DNA from: an uncultured Oscillospiraceae bacterium
GTDB lineage: Bacteria; Bacillota; Clostridia; Oscillospirales; Oscillospiraceae
Direction of reading: 5' to 3'
Assembly: GCA_947626265.1 (NCBI GenBank)
Contig: CANQRM010000001.1
Location: 124,001-188,000 of the forward strand
Length of the DNA stretch: 64,000 nucleotides
The notes below the pieces were generated by a model, which saw only the letters and a program-made list of their open reading frames with translations, searched no databases and was not told where the DNA came from. A program made the translations under genes and the position numbers. Each line of letters starts with the position of its first letter. Positions within the stretch are counted from its first letter, which is position 1. Below, one piece after another: positions 1-9,800 of this stretch.

Positions 1-516
1 GGCCGCCTTGAGGTTGGGATCGTGCCAGCCGCCGGCGCTGTTCTCGTCAAAGGCCTCCCCGCCGGTCATGGGCCACCAGTCCGTGCCCTCCGTGCCCGTC
101 TCCGGGGCGGCCTTCTGGAAGGTCAGGGTGGTCTTGCCGGCGGACAGGATCACGTAATAGGCGGCCTCCGCCGTCTCAGCGGCGGCCATGGGCGTATCGG
201 TGGCCTCGGTCTCGGTAGTCTCCGCGGGCTCCTCGGTGGCCTCGGGTCCGGCAGTTTCCTCCGGCTTCGTAGTCTCCTCGGGCTCCGTAGTCTCTTCGGG
301 CGCCTCGGTCTCCTCCGGCCCGGCAGTTTCCTCGGGCTCCGCAGTTACCTCGGGCGCAGCGGTATATTCCGGTTCCGCCGTGACGGCGGTATCGCTGGCG
401 CTGTCCGCCTCCGGGGCGGCGGTGACCTCCGCCGCGCCGCACAGGGCGGTCAGCACGCACAGGCACAGCAGCGCCGCCAGAAGGCGGGTCCACTTGCTGT
501 TGATTCGTCTTTTCAT
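1..516 (-). CDS. Secreted Pro/Glu/Thr-rich protein, C-terminus beyond window edge
   Basis: The reading frame is open from ATG at 516 to the window edge, giving 172 codons of an incomplete protein. The N-terminus MKRRINSKWTRLLAALLC is a typical Sec signal peptide (basic start, hydrophobic core, small residues near AEVTAAP). Residues of about 30-95 are a low-complexity linker of repeated PEET/PEETA units, typical of wall-spanning spacers. From about residue 105 the sequence becomes globular (AAYYVILSAGKTTLTFQ). An AGGGGG ribosome site lies about 8 bases before the ATG. It begins 46 bp after rimM on the same strand with no terminator seen, so it may be co-transcribed. The function is not recognisable; it is probably a surface or exported protein. 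Confidence 0.75.
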   Translation of the reverse strand, partial: MKRRINSKWTRLLAALLCLCVLTALCGAAEVTAAPEADSASDTAVTAEPEYTAAPEVTAEPEETAGPEETEAPEETTEPEETTKPEETAGPEATEEPAETTETEATDTPMAAAETAEAAYYVILSAGKTTLTFQKAAPETGTEGTDWWPMTGGEAFDENSAGGWHDPNLKAA

Positions 517-562
517 CGTATATTTCCCCCTAAAAATACAACGATATCCTTTCCGGCGGGCG

Positions 563-1048
563 TTACATCCCGTCGATGAGGCGCACGGTGACGACGCCGG
601 CGTCCGCGTCCTTGTTGAGCACGAAGGCGGGCGCGTCGGGGATGAGGATCTCCCGCTCCCCCTTCACCACCAGCACGTCGGCGGCGGGGGCGCTCATCAC
701 GTCGGCCACGACGCCCAGCTCACGGCCTTCCTTGTCCACGCACTTCGCGCCTATGATGTCCTGCAAAAACACGGTCCCGGCGGGAAGATGGGCGTCCTCC
801 CTATCGATGAACAGCACCTTCCCCTTCAGGGCCATGGCGGCGTTCACGTCGTCTATGCCCTCCAGGGAGGCGATGCACGTGTCCTTGTGGACCCGGCAGG
901 CGCGGACCTTCACCTCCGACCCGTCCATATAAAACCGGCGGAAGCGGGTCAGAAACGCCGCCTCGTCCGCCCAGGGCTGGATACGCACCTCGCCCCGGAC
1001 GCCGTGGGTGTTCACGATCTGCCCCGCTTCCAAATAACGCTTTTTCAA
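563..1048 (-). CDS. rimM: 16S rRNA processing protein RimM
   Basis: RimM is a 30S assembly factor that acts on the 3' head domain of 16S rRNA and binds ribosomal protein S19. The 161-residue product has the family start (LEAGQIVNTHGVRGEV, residues 7-22), a RimM beta-barrel domain (to about residue 85) and a C-terminal PRC-barrel domain with the usual LIPDAPAFV stretch. The length is near the family norm (160-175). It is the last gene of the conserved ylxM-ffh-rpsP-khpA-rimM order and lies 4 bp after khpA. The trmD gene that usually follows rimM is not present here. Confidence 0.96.
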   Translation of the reverse strand: MKKRYLEAGQIVNTHGVRGEVRIQPWADEAAFLTRFRRFYMDGSEVKVRACRVHKDTCIASLEGIDDVNAAMALKGKVLFIDREDAHLPAGTVFLQDIIGAKCVDKEGRELGVVADVMSAPAADVLVVKGEREILIPDAPAFVLNKDADAGVVTVRLIDGM

Positions 1049-1052
1049 CTTC

Positions 1053-1283
1053 TCAATCCAGTATCTCGACGGATATCTTCTTGCCCTGACGCTGGGCCAC
1101 CGTCTTCATGAGCACCCGGATCTGGCGCACGATGCGGCCCTGGCGGCCGATGACCTTGCCCATATCCCCGTCGGCCACGCGCACCTCGTATACGGTGGCG
1201 CCGCCCTCGGCATGCTCGTCCACGGTGACCTTATCAGGCTCGTCCACCAGGCTCTGGATGATATAGGTCAGCAGTTCCTTCAT
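1053..1283 (-). CDS. khpA: KH-domain RNA-binding protein KhpA
   Basis: This 76-residue protein is a single KH domain with the GxxG loop as GRQG (VIGRQGRIVRQIRVLMKT, about residues 43-60). KhpA (YlqC) pairs with KhpB/Jag in Gram-positive bacteria and binds RNA, with effects on cell length and division. Its position between rpsP and rimM is the standard one in Firmicutes. It begins 10 bp after the rpsP stop codon and is very likely translated from the same mRNA. The length matches the family (75-80 residues). Confidence 0.95.
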   Translation of the reverse strand: MKELLTYIIQSLVDEPDKVTVDEHAEGGATVYEVRVADGDMGKVIGRQGRIVRQIRVLMKTVAQRQGKKISVEILD

Positions 1284-1293
1284 GGGACTCAGC

Positions 1294-1590
1294 TTATTCC
1301 GCGGCGGGAGCCTCGGCAGGGGCCTCCTCAGCCTTGGGAGCCTCGGCGGGCTTGGCGGCCTCGGCCAGCTTCAGAAGGCCGCGGACGGTGTCGGTGGGCT
1401 GGGCGCCGTTGGCGATCCAGTACTTGGCGCGCTCCAGGTCGATGTCGATGACGGCGGGCTTGGCCATGGGGTCATAGGTGCCCAGCTCCTCGATGTTGCG
1501 GCCGTCACGGGGGGAGCGGCTGTCGGCGACGACGACGCGGTAATAGGGGGCCTTCTTGGCGCCCTGTCTCTTGAGACGGATCTTGACCAT
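1294..1590 (-). CDS. rpsP: 30S ribosomal protein S16
   Basis: S16 is a small-subunit protein needed for 30S assembly. The N-terminus [17 protein letters not shown] is the family signature, followed by [18 protein letters not shown]. The product is 98 residues, slightly longer than the usual 80-90, because it ends in an Ala/Glu/Pro tail (after about residue 80) that is common in related clostridia and probably disordered. A strong GGAGG site precedes the ATG. It lies 71 bp downstream of ffh in the same operon, the longest gap in this cluster, which could hold an internal promoter. Confidence 0.97.
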   Translation of the reverse strand: MVKIRLKRQGAKKAPYYRVVVADSRSPRDGRNIEELGTYDPMAKPAVIDIDLERAKYWIANGAQPTDTVRGLLKLAEAAKPAEAPKAEEAPAEAPAAE

Positions 1591-1661
1591 TTTCTTGTTC
1601 CTCCAAAAAATGTTGTTTGTTTTTTATCTGCAAATCCAAAATGGAAGTTTGAGATCTCTTT

Positions 1662-3002
1662 TTACATGCCCAGCATGCCCATGCGCTTTGCCATCCGCCG
1701 GCCCTTCCGGGAGCCGGACATCTGCTTCATCATGGCGTTCATGGCGTCGAAGCCCTTCAAAAGGCGGTTGATCTCCACCACGGAGGTGCCCGCCCCGGCG
1801 GCGATGCGCTTTTTCCGGCTGGCGTTCAGGATGGAGGGGTTCTCCCGCTCCTTCGGCGTCATGGACAGGATGATGGCCTCGGTGCGGGCTATGGCCTTGG
1901 GGTCTATCTTCGCGCCCTTCAATGCCTTTGCGTCCACGCCGGGCATCATGCCCAGGATGTCCTCCACCGAGCCCATGTCCTTCATGGAGCGGAGCTGCTC
2001 CAGGTAGTCCTGGAGGGTGAAGCGATTTTTCATCAGCTTCTCCGCCATCTCCGCGGCCTTCTTCTGGTCTACGGCCTGCTCGGCCTTCTCGATGAGGGTG
2101 AGCACGTCGCCCATGCCCAGGATGCGGCTGGCCATGCGGTCGGGGTGGAAGACCTCGATGGAGTCCAGCTTCTCGCCGGTGCCGGCGAACTTCACGGGCT
2201 TGCCCGTGACCGCCCGGACGGATAATGCCGCGCCGCCCCGGGCGTCACCGTCCAGCTTGGTGAGCATGACGCCGGTGATGTCCAGCGCCTCGTCAAAGGC
2301 GCTGGCGGCGTTCACCGCGTCCTGGCCGGTCATGGCGTCCACCGTGAGCAGTATCTCCGCGGGCTGGACGGCGGCCTTGATGTTCTGAAGCTCCTGCATG
2401 AGGGCCTCGTCTACGTGCAGCCGCCCGGCGGTATCCAGGAACACCACGTCGTTTCCGTGCTTTCTCGCGTGCTCCACGGCGGCTTTCGCGATGTCCACCG
2501 GGTCCGCCTGGCCCATCTGGAACACGGGCACGCCCACCTGGGCCCCCACGGTCTCCAGCTGCTTGATGGCGGCGGGGCGGTATACGTCGCAGGCGGCCAG
2601 CAATGGCCGCTTGTTCTGCTGCTTTTTCACGAAGGCGGCCAGCTTTGCCGTGTTGGTGGTCTTGCCCGCGCCCTGCAGGCCCACCACCATCACCACGCTG
2701 GGGACCTTGGAGGAATAGTTGAGCTTGGCGGCCTGGCCCCCCATGAGGGCGGTGAGCTCTTCGTTGACGATCTTGATGACCATCTGGGCCGGGTTCAGGC
2801 TCTCCAATATCTCCTGGCCGGCGGCCTTTTCCGAGACGTTCTTCACAAAGTCCTTCACGACCTTGTAGCTCACGTCCGCCTCCAGCAGCACCATCCGCAC
2901 CTGGCGCATGGCGTCCTTCACGTCGGCCTCGGACAGTCGGCCCTTGCCCCGCAGCTTTTTGAAGATGCCGTTCAGTTTTTCCGATAAGCTCTCAAAAGCC
3001 AT
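1662..3002 (-). CDS. ffh: Signal recognition particle protein Ffh
   Basis: Ffh is the SRP54 GTPase that binds signal sequences with 4.5S RNA and delivers ribosomes to FtsY at the membrane. The 446-residue protein has the helical N domain (residues 1-85), the G domain with P-loop GLQGAGKTT (about 108-116), DTAGR, TKLDGDARGG, and a Met-rich C-terminal M domain (MKNRFTLQDYLEQL onwards, ending in KGRRMAKRMGM). The length is typical. Its start overlaps the last base of the ylxM stop codon (TAATG), so translation is coupled. Confidence 0.98.
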   Translation of the reverse strand: MAFESLSEKLNGIFKKLRGKGRLSEADVKDAMRQVRMVLLEADVSYKVVKDFVKNVSEKAAGQEILESLNPAQMVIKIVNEELTALMGGQAAKLNYSSKVPSVVMVVGLQGAGKTTNTAKLAAFVKKQQNKRPLLAACDVYRPAAIKQLETVGAQVGVPVFQMGQADPVDIAKAAVEHARKHGNDVVFLDTAGRLHVDEALMQELQNIKAAVQPAEILLTVDAMTGQDAVNAASAFDEALDITGVMLTKLDGDARGGAALSVRAVTGKPVKFAGTGEKLDSIEVFHPDRMASRILGMGDVLTLIEKAEQAVDQKKAAEMAEKLMKNRFTLQDYLEQLRSMKDMGSVEDILGMMPGVDAKALKGAKIDPKAIARTEAIILSMTPKERENPSILNASRKKRIAAGAGTSVVEINRLLKGFDAMNAMMKQMSGSRKGRRMAKRMGMLGM

Positions 3003-3355
3003 TACAGTATATCCTCCAGCCGGGCCAGCACGTCCCGGCTATGTTCGTCGTCCGGCAGCATCCTCGCCAGCTCCTCACGGATGGCGGCGATGGCCTCCCG
3101 CCGCTCCAAAAACCGGCGCACAAGCCCGGTCTTGGCCTCATATTCCTGTAAAGCGGCCTCCGCCCGGCGCAGCACGTCCCACACCCCCTGGCGGCTCAGG
3201 CCGTCCTGCTGGCCGATCTCGGCCAGGGACAGGTCCTCGTTCCAGTGCAGCTCGCAGACCCGGCGCTGCTTTTCCGTCAAAAGCTCGCCGTAAAAGTCCA
3301 AAAGCAGGGACCGGTCCAGCGGGGAAGCGTCCATGGCGCGCCTCCTTGGCGTCAA
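3002..3355 (-). CDS. ylxM: YlxM/P13-family SRP-associated HTH protein
   Basis: This 117-residue protein of the UPF0122 family is found beside ffh in most Firmicutes. It carries a sigma-70 region-4-like helix-turn-helix: LSLAEIGQQDGLSRQGVWD, about residues 44-62. In streptococci YlxM binds the SRP RNA and modulates Ffh GTPase activity. The N-terminal stretch LLLDFYGELLTEKQRRVCEL is the family hallmark. It is the first gene of the operon and a good promoter lies just upstream (3379-3407). Its stop codon overlaps the ffh start. Confidence 0.93.
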   Translation of the reverse strand: MTPRRRAMDASPLDRSLLLDFYGELLTEKQRRVCELHWNEDLSLAEIGQQDGLSRQGVWDVLRRAEAALQEYEAKTGLVRRFLERREAIAAIREELARMLPDDEHSRDVLARLEDIL

Positions 3356-3378
3356 GGTTTTTGCTTTACAGCCTGGTT

Positions 3379-3407
3379 ATCATACACCAATTCAGGGGCG
3401 CTGTCAA
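3379..3407 (-). promoter_or_regulatory. SigA-type promoter of ylxM-ffh-rpsP operon
   Basis: Read on the minus strand: TTGACA (3407-3402), a 17-base spacer and TATGAT (3384-3379), an almost ideal vegetative promoter about 25 bp before the ylxM start. Repeat element A1 begins about 15 bp upstream of its -35 box. Confidence 0.8.
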
Positions 3408-3422
3408 GTGTTTTTGGTTGAC

Positions 3423-3758
3423 AGGCCGCCCTTGCCAGCCTGACGCCCGGCGGGAACCGGCAGTGTCACGGTCTCACGGCTCGTGAGCGCAGCGTAACAA
3501 GTGAGCCGGGATACTGTCGGGCCCGTCCGGGCTATACCGACATTGTACTTGGGCGGCCTCGCCCGACAGGGCCCCTCCCGCTAAAGGGCGTCGGAGCACG
3601 CAGGCCAGGTCTCCCTTTGCCGCGAGCGGCAAAGCTCGAGTGGCCCGCGGCTCCTCCTTTTCCCCGCGCGACCCGCTTCGCTGGGCTCGTGCGGGGACCC
3701 CAAGACGCTCACCGAGCGCGTGCGGGGCACTGCCGGTTCTCGCCGCCCGTCGGTGCGG
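3423..3758 (+). repeat. Mosaic intergenic repeat, copy A1
   Basis: This fills most of the 456-bp gap between ylxM and the glucan synthase gene. Four modules can be recognised by comparison with copies A2-A4. Module 1 (about 3423-3535) matches A3 in inverted orientation. Module 2 (about 3560-3586, GCCCGACAGGGCCCCTCCCG) matches A2 exactly. Module 4 (about 3590-3703) matches A2 and, inverted, A4. Module 3 (about 3704-3758) matches A2 and A3. Here module 4 sits between modules 2 and 3, unlike in A2. Module 4 contains two hairpins, CTTTGCCGC/GCGGCAAAG and an arm pair at 3662-3671 and 3687-3696. Reading frames that cross it in several frames look spurious. Confidence 0.85.
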
Positions 3759-3811
3759 TTCCAGTCGTGCGTCAGGTATATATCCTTCTCCCAACGGGAA
3801 AAATCCCAGGT

Positions 3812-6800
3812 ATGGAAAAGATAAGCATCGAACGCCTGGCCGGATGGGGCGAAAGCGCGGCCAGGAGCATCCCCGTCAAAAGAACCGTCTCCGGCCGCGG
3901 CGCCGCCCGGCGGCTCCGCCGGGCCATGGACACGGTCACGGCCAAGAGCCAAAACGAAAAGGAGCCCGCGTGGTTCGCGGACAACGAATACCTGGCCCGC
4001 CGGGAGGCGGACATCGCCCTGGACGCCCTGCGGGGCGCGGGAAGGCTCACCAAAGGGCCGGAGGGCGCCGCCGTCGTCATGCTGGGTAAGGTTCTCGCCG
4101 ACGCCGGACCCATAACCGAGGAGCGCATCGAGGCATTCCTCACCGGGGCCCGCCGGGGCCGGACCGTGCCGGAGAACGAGGCGGCCCTCTTTGGCGCCGC
4201 CCTCCGGGCCGCGCTCATCGAGGCTCTGGCCGGGCCGGAGGTGGATAACGAGCGGGCGGCGGAGCTGTTCACCGGCCTGCGGGCCCTGGCGGACATGGAC
4301 CTGACCCACGCTTTGGAGGCCTCGGACCCGGTGGACGCGCTCCTCAGGCAGGACAGGGTCTACCCCGCCATGGATGAGGCCAGCCGCGCCCAGTATCGTC
4401 GGCGGGTCCAGGAGCTTGCCAAGGCCCGGCATATCTCCTCCCTGGAGCTGGCCCAGGAGGCCCTGGAAAAAGGCCTGCACGAATACCTCTTCCCGCCCAC
4501 GGGCCGCACCGGGGCGGGCTATATCGCCGCGCGCATTTTTCTCCCGGTGGCATTGGCGGTGCTGGCGGGGGCGGCGGCCAGGAGCGTGTGCACGGCCCTG
4601 CTGGCGGTATGGCCGCTTTCGGAGCTTGTGCGGGTGGGGCTGGATTCGGTCCTATTGCGCCTTGTCCGGCCCCGGCGGCTGCCCCGGCTGGAGCTGAAGG
4701 GCGGCATAGGCCCCGAGGGCCGGACGGTGTGCGCCGTGTCGGCGCTGCTGTCCGACGACGAGACGGGGCCCCGCCTGGCGCGCCGGTTGGAAGAATACCG
4801 GCTGGCCAATCGGGACTGCGGGGAGGAGCTGCTGTTTGCCCTGCTGGCGGACCTGCCCGACAGCATACAGTTCCCGCCAAAAGAGGCGGCGCGCCTCAAC
4901 GCCGCGGCCCGGGAGATAGACCGGCTCAACGGGACATACGGCGGGGGGTTCTTCCTCCTGTGCCGGGACCCGGTGCTGGATAAGAAGGAGGGGGTCTATG
5001 TCCCCTGGGAGCGCAAGCGCGGCGCGGTGCTGGAGCTGATGCGCCTGGTCCGGGGCCGGCCCAACCGGCTCAAAGTATTGGCCGGGGACCCCGAGGCCCT
5101 GCACGCAAAGTATGTGCTGTGCCTGGACGGGGACACCCGGCTGGTGCCGGGCGCGGCCCGGCAGCTCATCGGCGCGGCCATGCACCCGCTGAACACGCCA
5201 TTGGTGGAAAAGGGCGCGGTGGTAAAGGGCCACGGGGTGCTCCATCCCCGGATGGCGGTGGAGCTGGACCGGGCCATGGCCACGGATTTTGCCCGCATAT
5301 GGGCGGGCCAGGGGGGCACGGACCCCTACGGCGCCCCCACAGGGGAGCTCTACACGGACCTATACGACCGGGGCGGCTTCGCGGGCAAGGGCGTCGTGGA
5401 CGCGGCGGCCTATCTCGCCTGCCTGGACGGCCGGTTCCCGGAGGACCACATCCTGAGCCACGATGCCCTGGAAGGAGCCTACCTGCGGGGGGCCTACATG
5501 GGCGACGTGGAGCTGACGGACGCCTGCCCTGTGACCGCGGCGGCCTGGTTTAGGCGGCTGCACCGCTGGACGCGAGGGGACTGGCAGAACCTGCCCTGGC
5601 TCTTCAAAGCCGGGCGGGACCTGCCCTTATTGGAGCAGTTTCGCCTTTTTGACAGCGTACGGCGGAGCCTGGTGCCCCCCACGGCCCTGGCGGCTATATT
5701 GTGGGGCATTTTATCCCCCGCGGGCCGCTGGGCGGCGGGGGTGGCCTTGGCATGCCTTGGGGCCGACGCCATCCACGACGCCGTCGGGGCGCTGTTCGTA
5801 AGGACCAGCCAGGCCCGCCTGCGGCTTCGCAGCGGCGTGCTCCGGGGCGCGGGCGGGTCCCTGACCCGGTTCTTCGCCCGGCTCATCTTCCTGCCCTGGG
5901 AGGGCCATACCTGCGCCTCGGCGGCGGTGACGGCGCTCTGGCGCATGACGGTGAGCCACCGGCGCATGCTCCAATGGGTCACGGCGGCCCAGACGGACCT
6001 GGGCCGGACCATGCCCGCGGCCATGTGGTTTTCCGTCATACTGGGCCTGGCGCTGGTGTGGCTGGCCCCCGGCCCGGCGGGGAAGGCCGCCGGGGTGGTA
6101 TGGGCGCTGGCCCCCGCCTTTGCCTGGGCCTCCGGCCGGCCCATCCGGCCCAAAAACGACCTGACCGCGGCCGACAAAGCGTTTCTTCTGAAGGCCGCCG
6201 GGGCCATGTGGCGGTACTTTGCCGACCGGTGCACGGCGGAGGAGAATTTCCTGCCTCCCGACAACGTGCAGGTCCAGCCCCCCAAGGGCCCGGCCCACCG
6301 CACCAGCCCCACCAACATCGGCCTGGCGCTCACCTCGGCCCTGGGGGCCATGGAGATGGGCGCGGCCCGGGAGAGCGAAGCCATAGCCCTTATAGAGCGT
6401 CTGCTGGCCGCGGTGGAACGGCTGGACAAGTGGCGGGGCCATCTCTACAACTGGTACGATACCCGCACGCTGACGCCCATGCAGCCGGCCTATGTGTCGG
6501 CGGTGGACAGCGGCAACCTCTGCGCCTCGCTCATCTGCCTGGCCGGGGGCATGGCGGCCCACGGGCGGCCGGATCTTTCCGACCGGGCCCGGGCATTGGC
6601 GGACGGTATGGAGCTGGGGGCGCTTTATGACGAAAAGAAGCGGCTTTTCCGCATCGGCCTGGACCCGGCCACGGACGAGCCCAGCCCCGGCCACTATGAC
6701 CTGATGGCCTCGGAGGCCCGGCTTCTGAGCTACGTGGCCTGCGCGAGGGGCGACGTGAGCGTGCGCCACTGGCAGAGCCTGAGCCGGGCCCAGCTTTCCC

Positions 6801-9800
6801 TGGACGGGTGGCGGGGCCTGGCCAGCTGGTCCGGGTCTATGTTCGAGTACCTGATGCCGGAGCTCTTTCTGCCCTTCATAAGCGGCTCCATGCTGTGGGA
6901 GACGGCCCGGTTCTGCCTGTACGCCCAGCGGCGGCGGGGGGAGCGGGCCAAGGCCCCCTGGGGCTGCTCGGAGAGCGCCTTCTTCTCCCTGGACGGGGGC
7001 ATGGACTACCGCTACAAGGCCCACGGCGTGGGCGCTCTGGCCCTGCGCCGGGATGTGGACGGGGAGCTGGTGACGGCCCCCTACGCCAGCTTCCTGGCCC
7101 TGGCGGTCCACCCCAAGGCGGCGGTGAAGAACCTGCGCCGCCTCAAAACCATGGGCATGTGGGGCCAATACGGCTTTTATGAGGCCCTGGACCTGACCCC
7201 GGGCCGGACCGGCCCGGGCGGGCAGGCGGTGGCCTGCTTCATGAGCCATCATATCGGCATGAGCCTCTGCGCCGCGGCCAACTGTCTCGCGGGCGGCGCG
7301 CTGCGGAAATACTTCATGGCGGACCCGGCCATGGGAGCGTTCAAACCCCTCTTGGCGGAGCGGGTGCCCCTGGGCGGGGCGGTGCTGCGCCGAAGCCGGA
7401 GCCCCCTGACCCGGCCCCCGGAGAGCCGGCCGGACCGGCCGGTGTTCCAGTGGGAGGGGCCGGGCCACGACCCGGCGGACCCGGCGTGGTTTCCCCTGTC
7501 CAACGGGGTGTATACGCTCCTGGCCTGCGACGACGGCCGGTGCCGGGCCCGGACGGCGGGGCTTTTGCTGTACCGCCCCGAGGGATTTTCTATGACCGTG
7601 GACGGCGCCATGCTGACCCCCTCCCGGCGGGAGGGGGCGGTGCGCCCCTGGCGGTATGAGGCGGGCGCTCTCACCTTCACGGCCCGGCGGGCCGGGGGCG
7701 TGATGAGCGCGTCCATGGCGGTGGCCGCCGGGGAGCGGGGGGAGCTTCGCCGCGTCACCGGCCCCAGCGGCGGAAAGCTGACGGTCCGCTTCGAGCCGGT
7801 GCTGGCCCCGGAGGGGGACTATGCCGCCCATCCCGCCTTCTGGCGGCTGGGCCTGGAGGCCAGCGCCCGCCATGGCGCGGTGCTGATACGGCGGCTTGCC
7901 CGGGGCGATCTGCCCGAGTGCTGGCTGTGCCTCGCCGCCACGGCGGACCTCACCATCCGCCGGGGGGTGGGCTGGCAGATGCACGAGCCCATGCTCATTG
8001 AAACGACCCTGCCCGAGGGCGGGTGCGCCTCGGTGAGCCTCTGCTTCGGCGGGAGCGCCAAAGAGGCGGAGGCGGGCGCCCGGCGCGTATTGACCGGCGG
8101 CGCCGCCGACATGGCCGGGGCCATGGGGACGCTTTTGGGCATGAGCGCTCAGGGTCTGCAGGCGGCTTTCCGCCTGTGCGCCGCGGTGTGCTCGCCCCGG
8201 GTGGCGGCCGGGCCCGATTCCACCCGGGAGGCATTGTGGAAACGGGGCCTCTCCGGCGACCTGCCCATCCTGTACGTGGACGGGCAGAACATGGACCGGG
8301 CCCTTCGCATGATCAAGCGCCACGCCCTCATCACCGCCTGCGGGGCGGAGGCGGACCTGGTGCTAGACACCGGGGAGGAGGGCCAGTACCTCCATCCCCG
8401 GCAGGACGCCCTGCGCCGGTATCTGGACAAGTACGGCCTGGCGGGCTTTGAAAACGCCCGGGGCGGCGTGTGGTTTTTAAGCGGCGCGGACGTCGCCGCC
8501 GCGGCGGTATTGCTGCCCGAGCCCCCCGCCCGGCCCAGCCCCGGCATGCCCGCGTTGGGTCCCGCCCCCGCCCGGGGCGGGCGGGCGCCCAAGACAGAAC
8601 ATCTCCCTGGCGGGGCGGTGGCATACGATACCCCGCCCCTGCCGCCCCGGGCCTGGTGCAACGTGCTGACCAACGGCCGGTTCGGGTATCTGGCGGCGGA
8701 CTGCGGCACCGGCTTTCTCTGGCTGGAAAACGCCCGGGAGTGCCCCGTGAGCCCCTGGCTCAACGACCCCATGGCCACCGCCGGCGGCGAGACGCTGACG
8801 CTGGTGACGGCGGCGGGGCGCATGAGCCTCTTCGCGGACCACGGGAAGTGCCGCGTCACCAACGGCTTCGGCTGGACCACGTGGGAGCGGGAGGGCACCC
8901 GCCTCACCGCCTTCGTGCCCTGCGGGTATAAGGCGCGGGTATTCATTATGGAGACCGGTGAGGGGTATCTTGAATGGCACCTTCCCCTGGCTATGACGGC
9001 GAATGCCGCGGACGTGCCCTGCGTCATCACGGGCCATGCCGACGGCTGCCTCACGGCCATGAACCCACGGAGCCCATATCCTGGCGAGACGTTCCGGGCG
9101 GTTTGCAGCCGGCCCTTCTCCGGCTTCACCGGGGACGAGGCCGCGTGGCTCGCGGGCCGGATGGACGGCAGGACAGGCCCGGGCCTCACCCCCTGCTTTG
9201 GGGCGCTGTGGAAGGCCGGTGGTGTCAGCGTGCTGGTGTGCGGGGTGGAGAGCGTCGACACCCTCAAAGCCCTGGCGGACCCGGCGCAGGCGGCGAGGGA
9301 GCTTGCGAAAGTCCGGGACGGCTGGCGGGCCATGGTGAGCCGGGTCCATATCCGCACGCCGGATGAGGACCTGAACCGGATGATGAACGGCTGGGCGGTG
9401 TATCAGACCCTGGCCTGCCGCATCATGGGCCGGACGAGCCTCTACCAGTCCGGCGGGGCTTGGGGCTTCCGGGACCAGCTGCAGGACGCGGTGAATCTCA
9501 TCCTGATCGCCCCCGGCCGGGCCAAGAAACAGATATTGACCTGCTGCGCCCGGCAGTTCAAAGAAGGGGACGTGCTCCACTGGTGGCACGAGGGCCCCGC
9601 CGGCCCCCGGGGCGTGCGCACCCGGTGCTCGGACGACCTTTTGTGGCTGCCCTGGGCGCTGTGCGAGTATGTGGAGAAGACCGGGGACATGGCCCTGTGC
9701 GGCCAAATGGCCCCCTGGCTGGAGGCCCCGCCCCTGGGGCCGGAGGAGAAAGACCGGTACTTCCAGCCGCCCGCATCGGCGCGGCAGAGCACCGTGCTGG

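Noticed and set aside
3474..3811. Open frames running through repeat A1, including an upstream extension of the glucan synthase
   Set aside because: The same bases are read in several frames and on both strands in other repeat copies; the extension shares no residues with the enzyme family.
5711..8323. Minus-strand open frame of about 870 codons within the glucan synthase gene
   Set aside because: It lies opposite conserved GT84/GH189 domains; composition (Pro, Gly, Ala, His) is that of a shadow frame.
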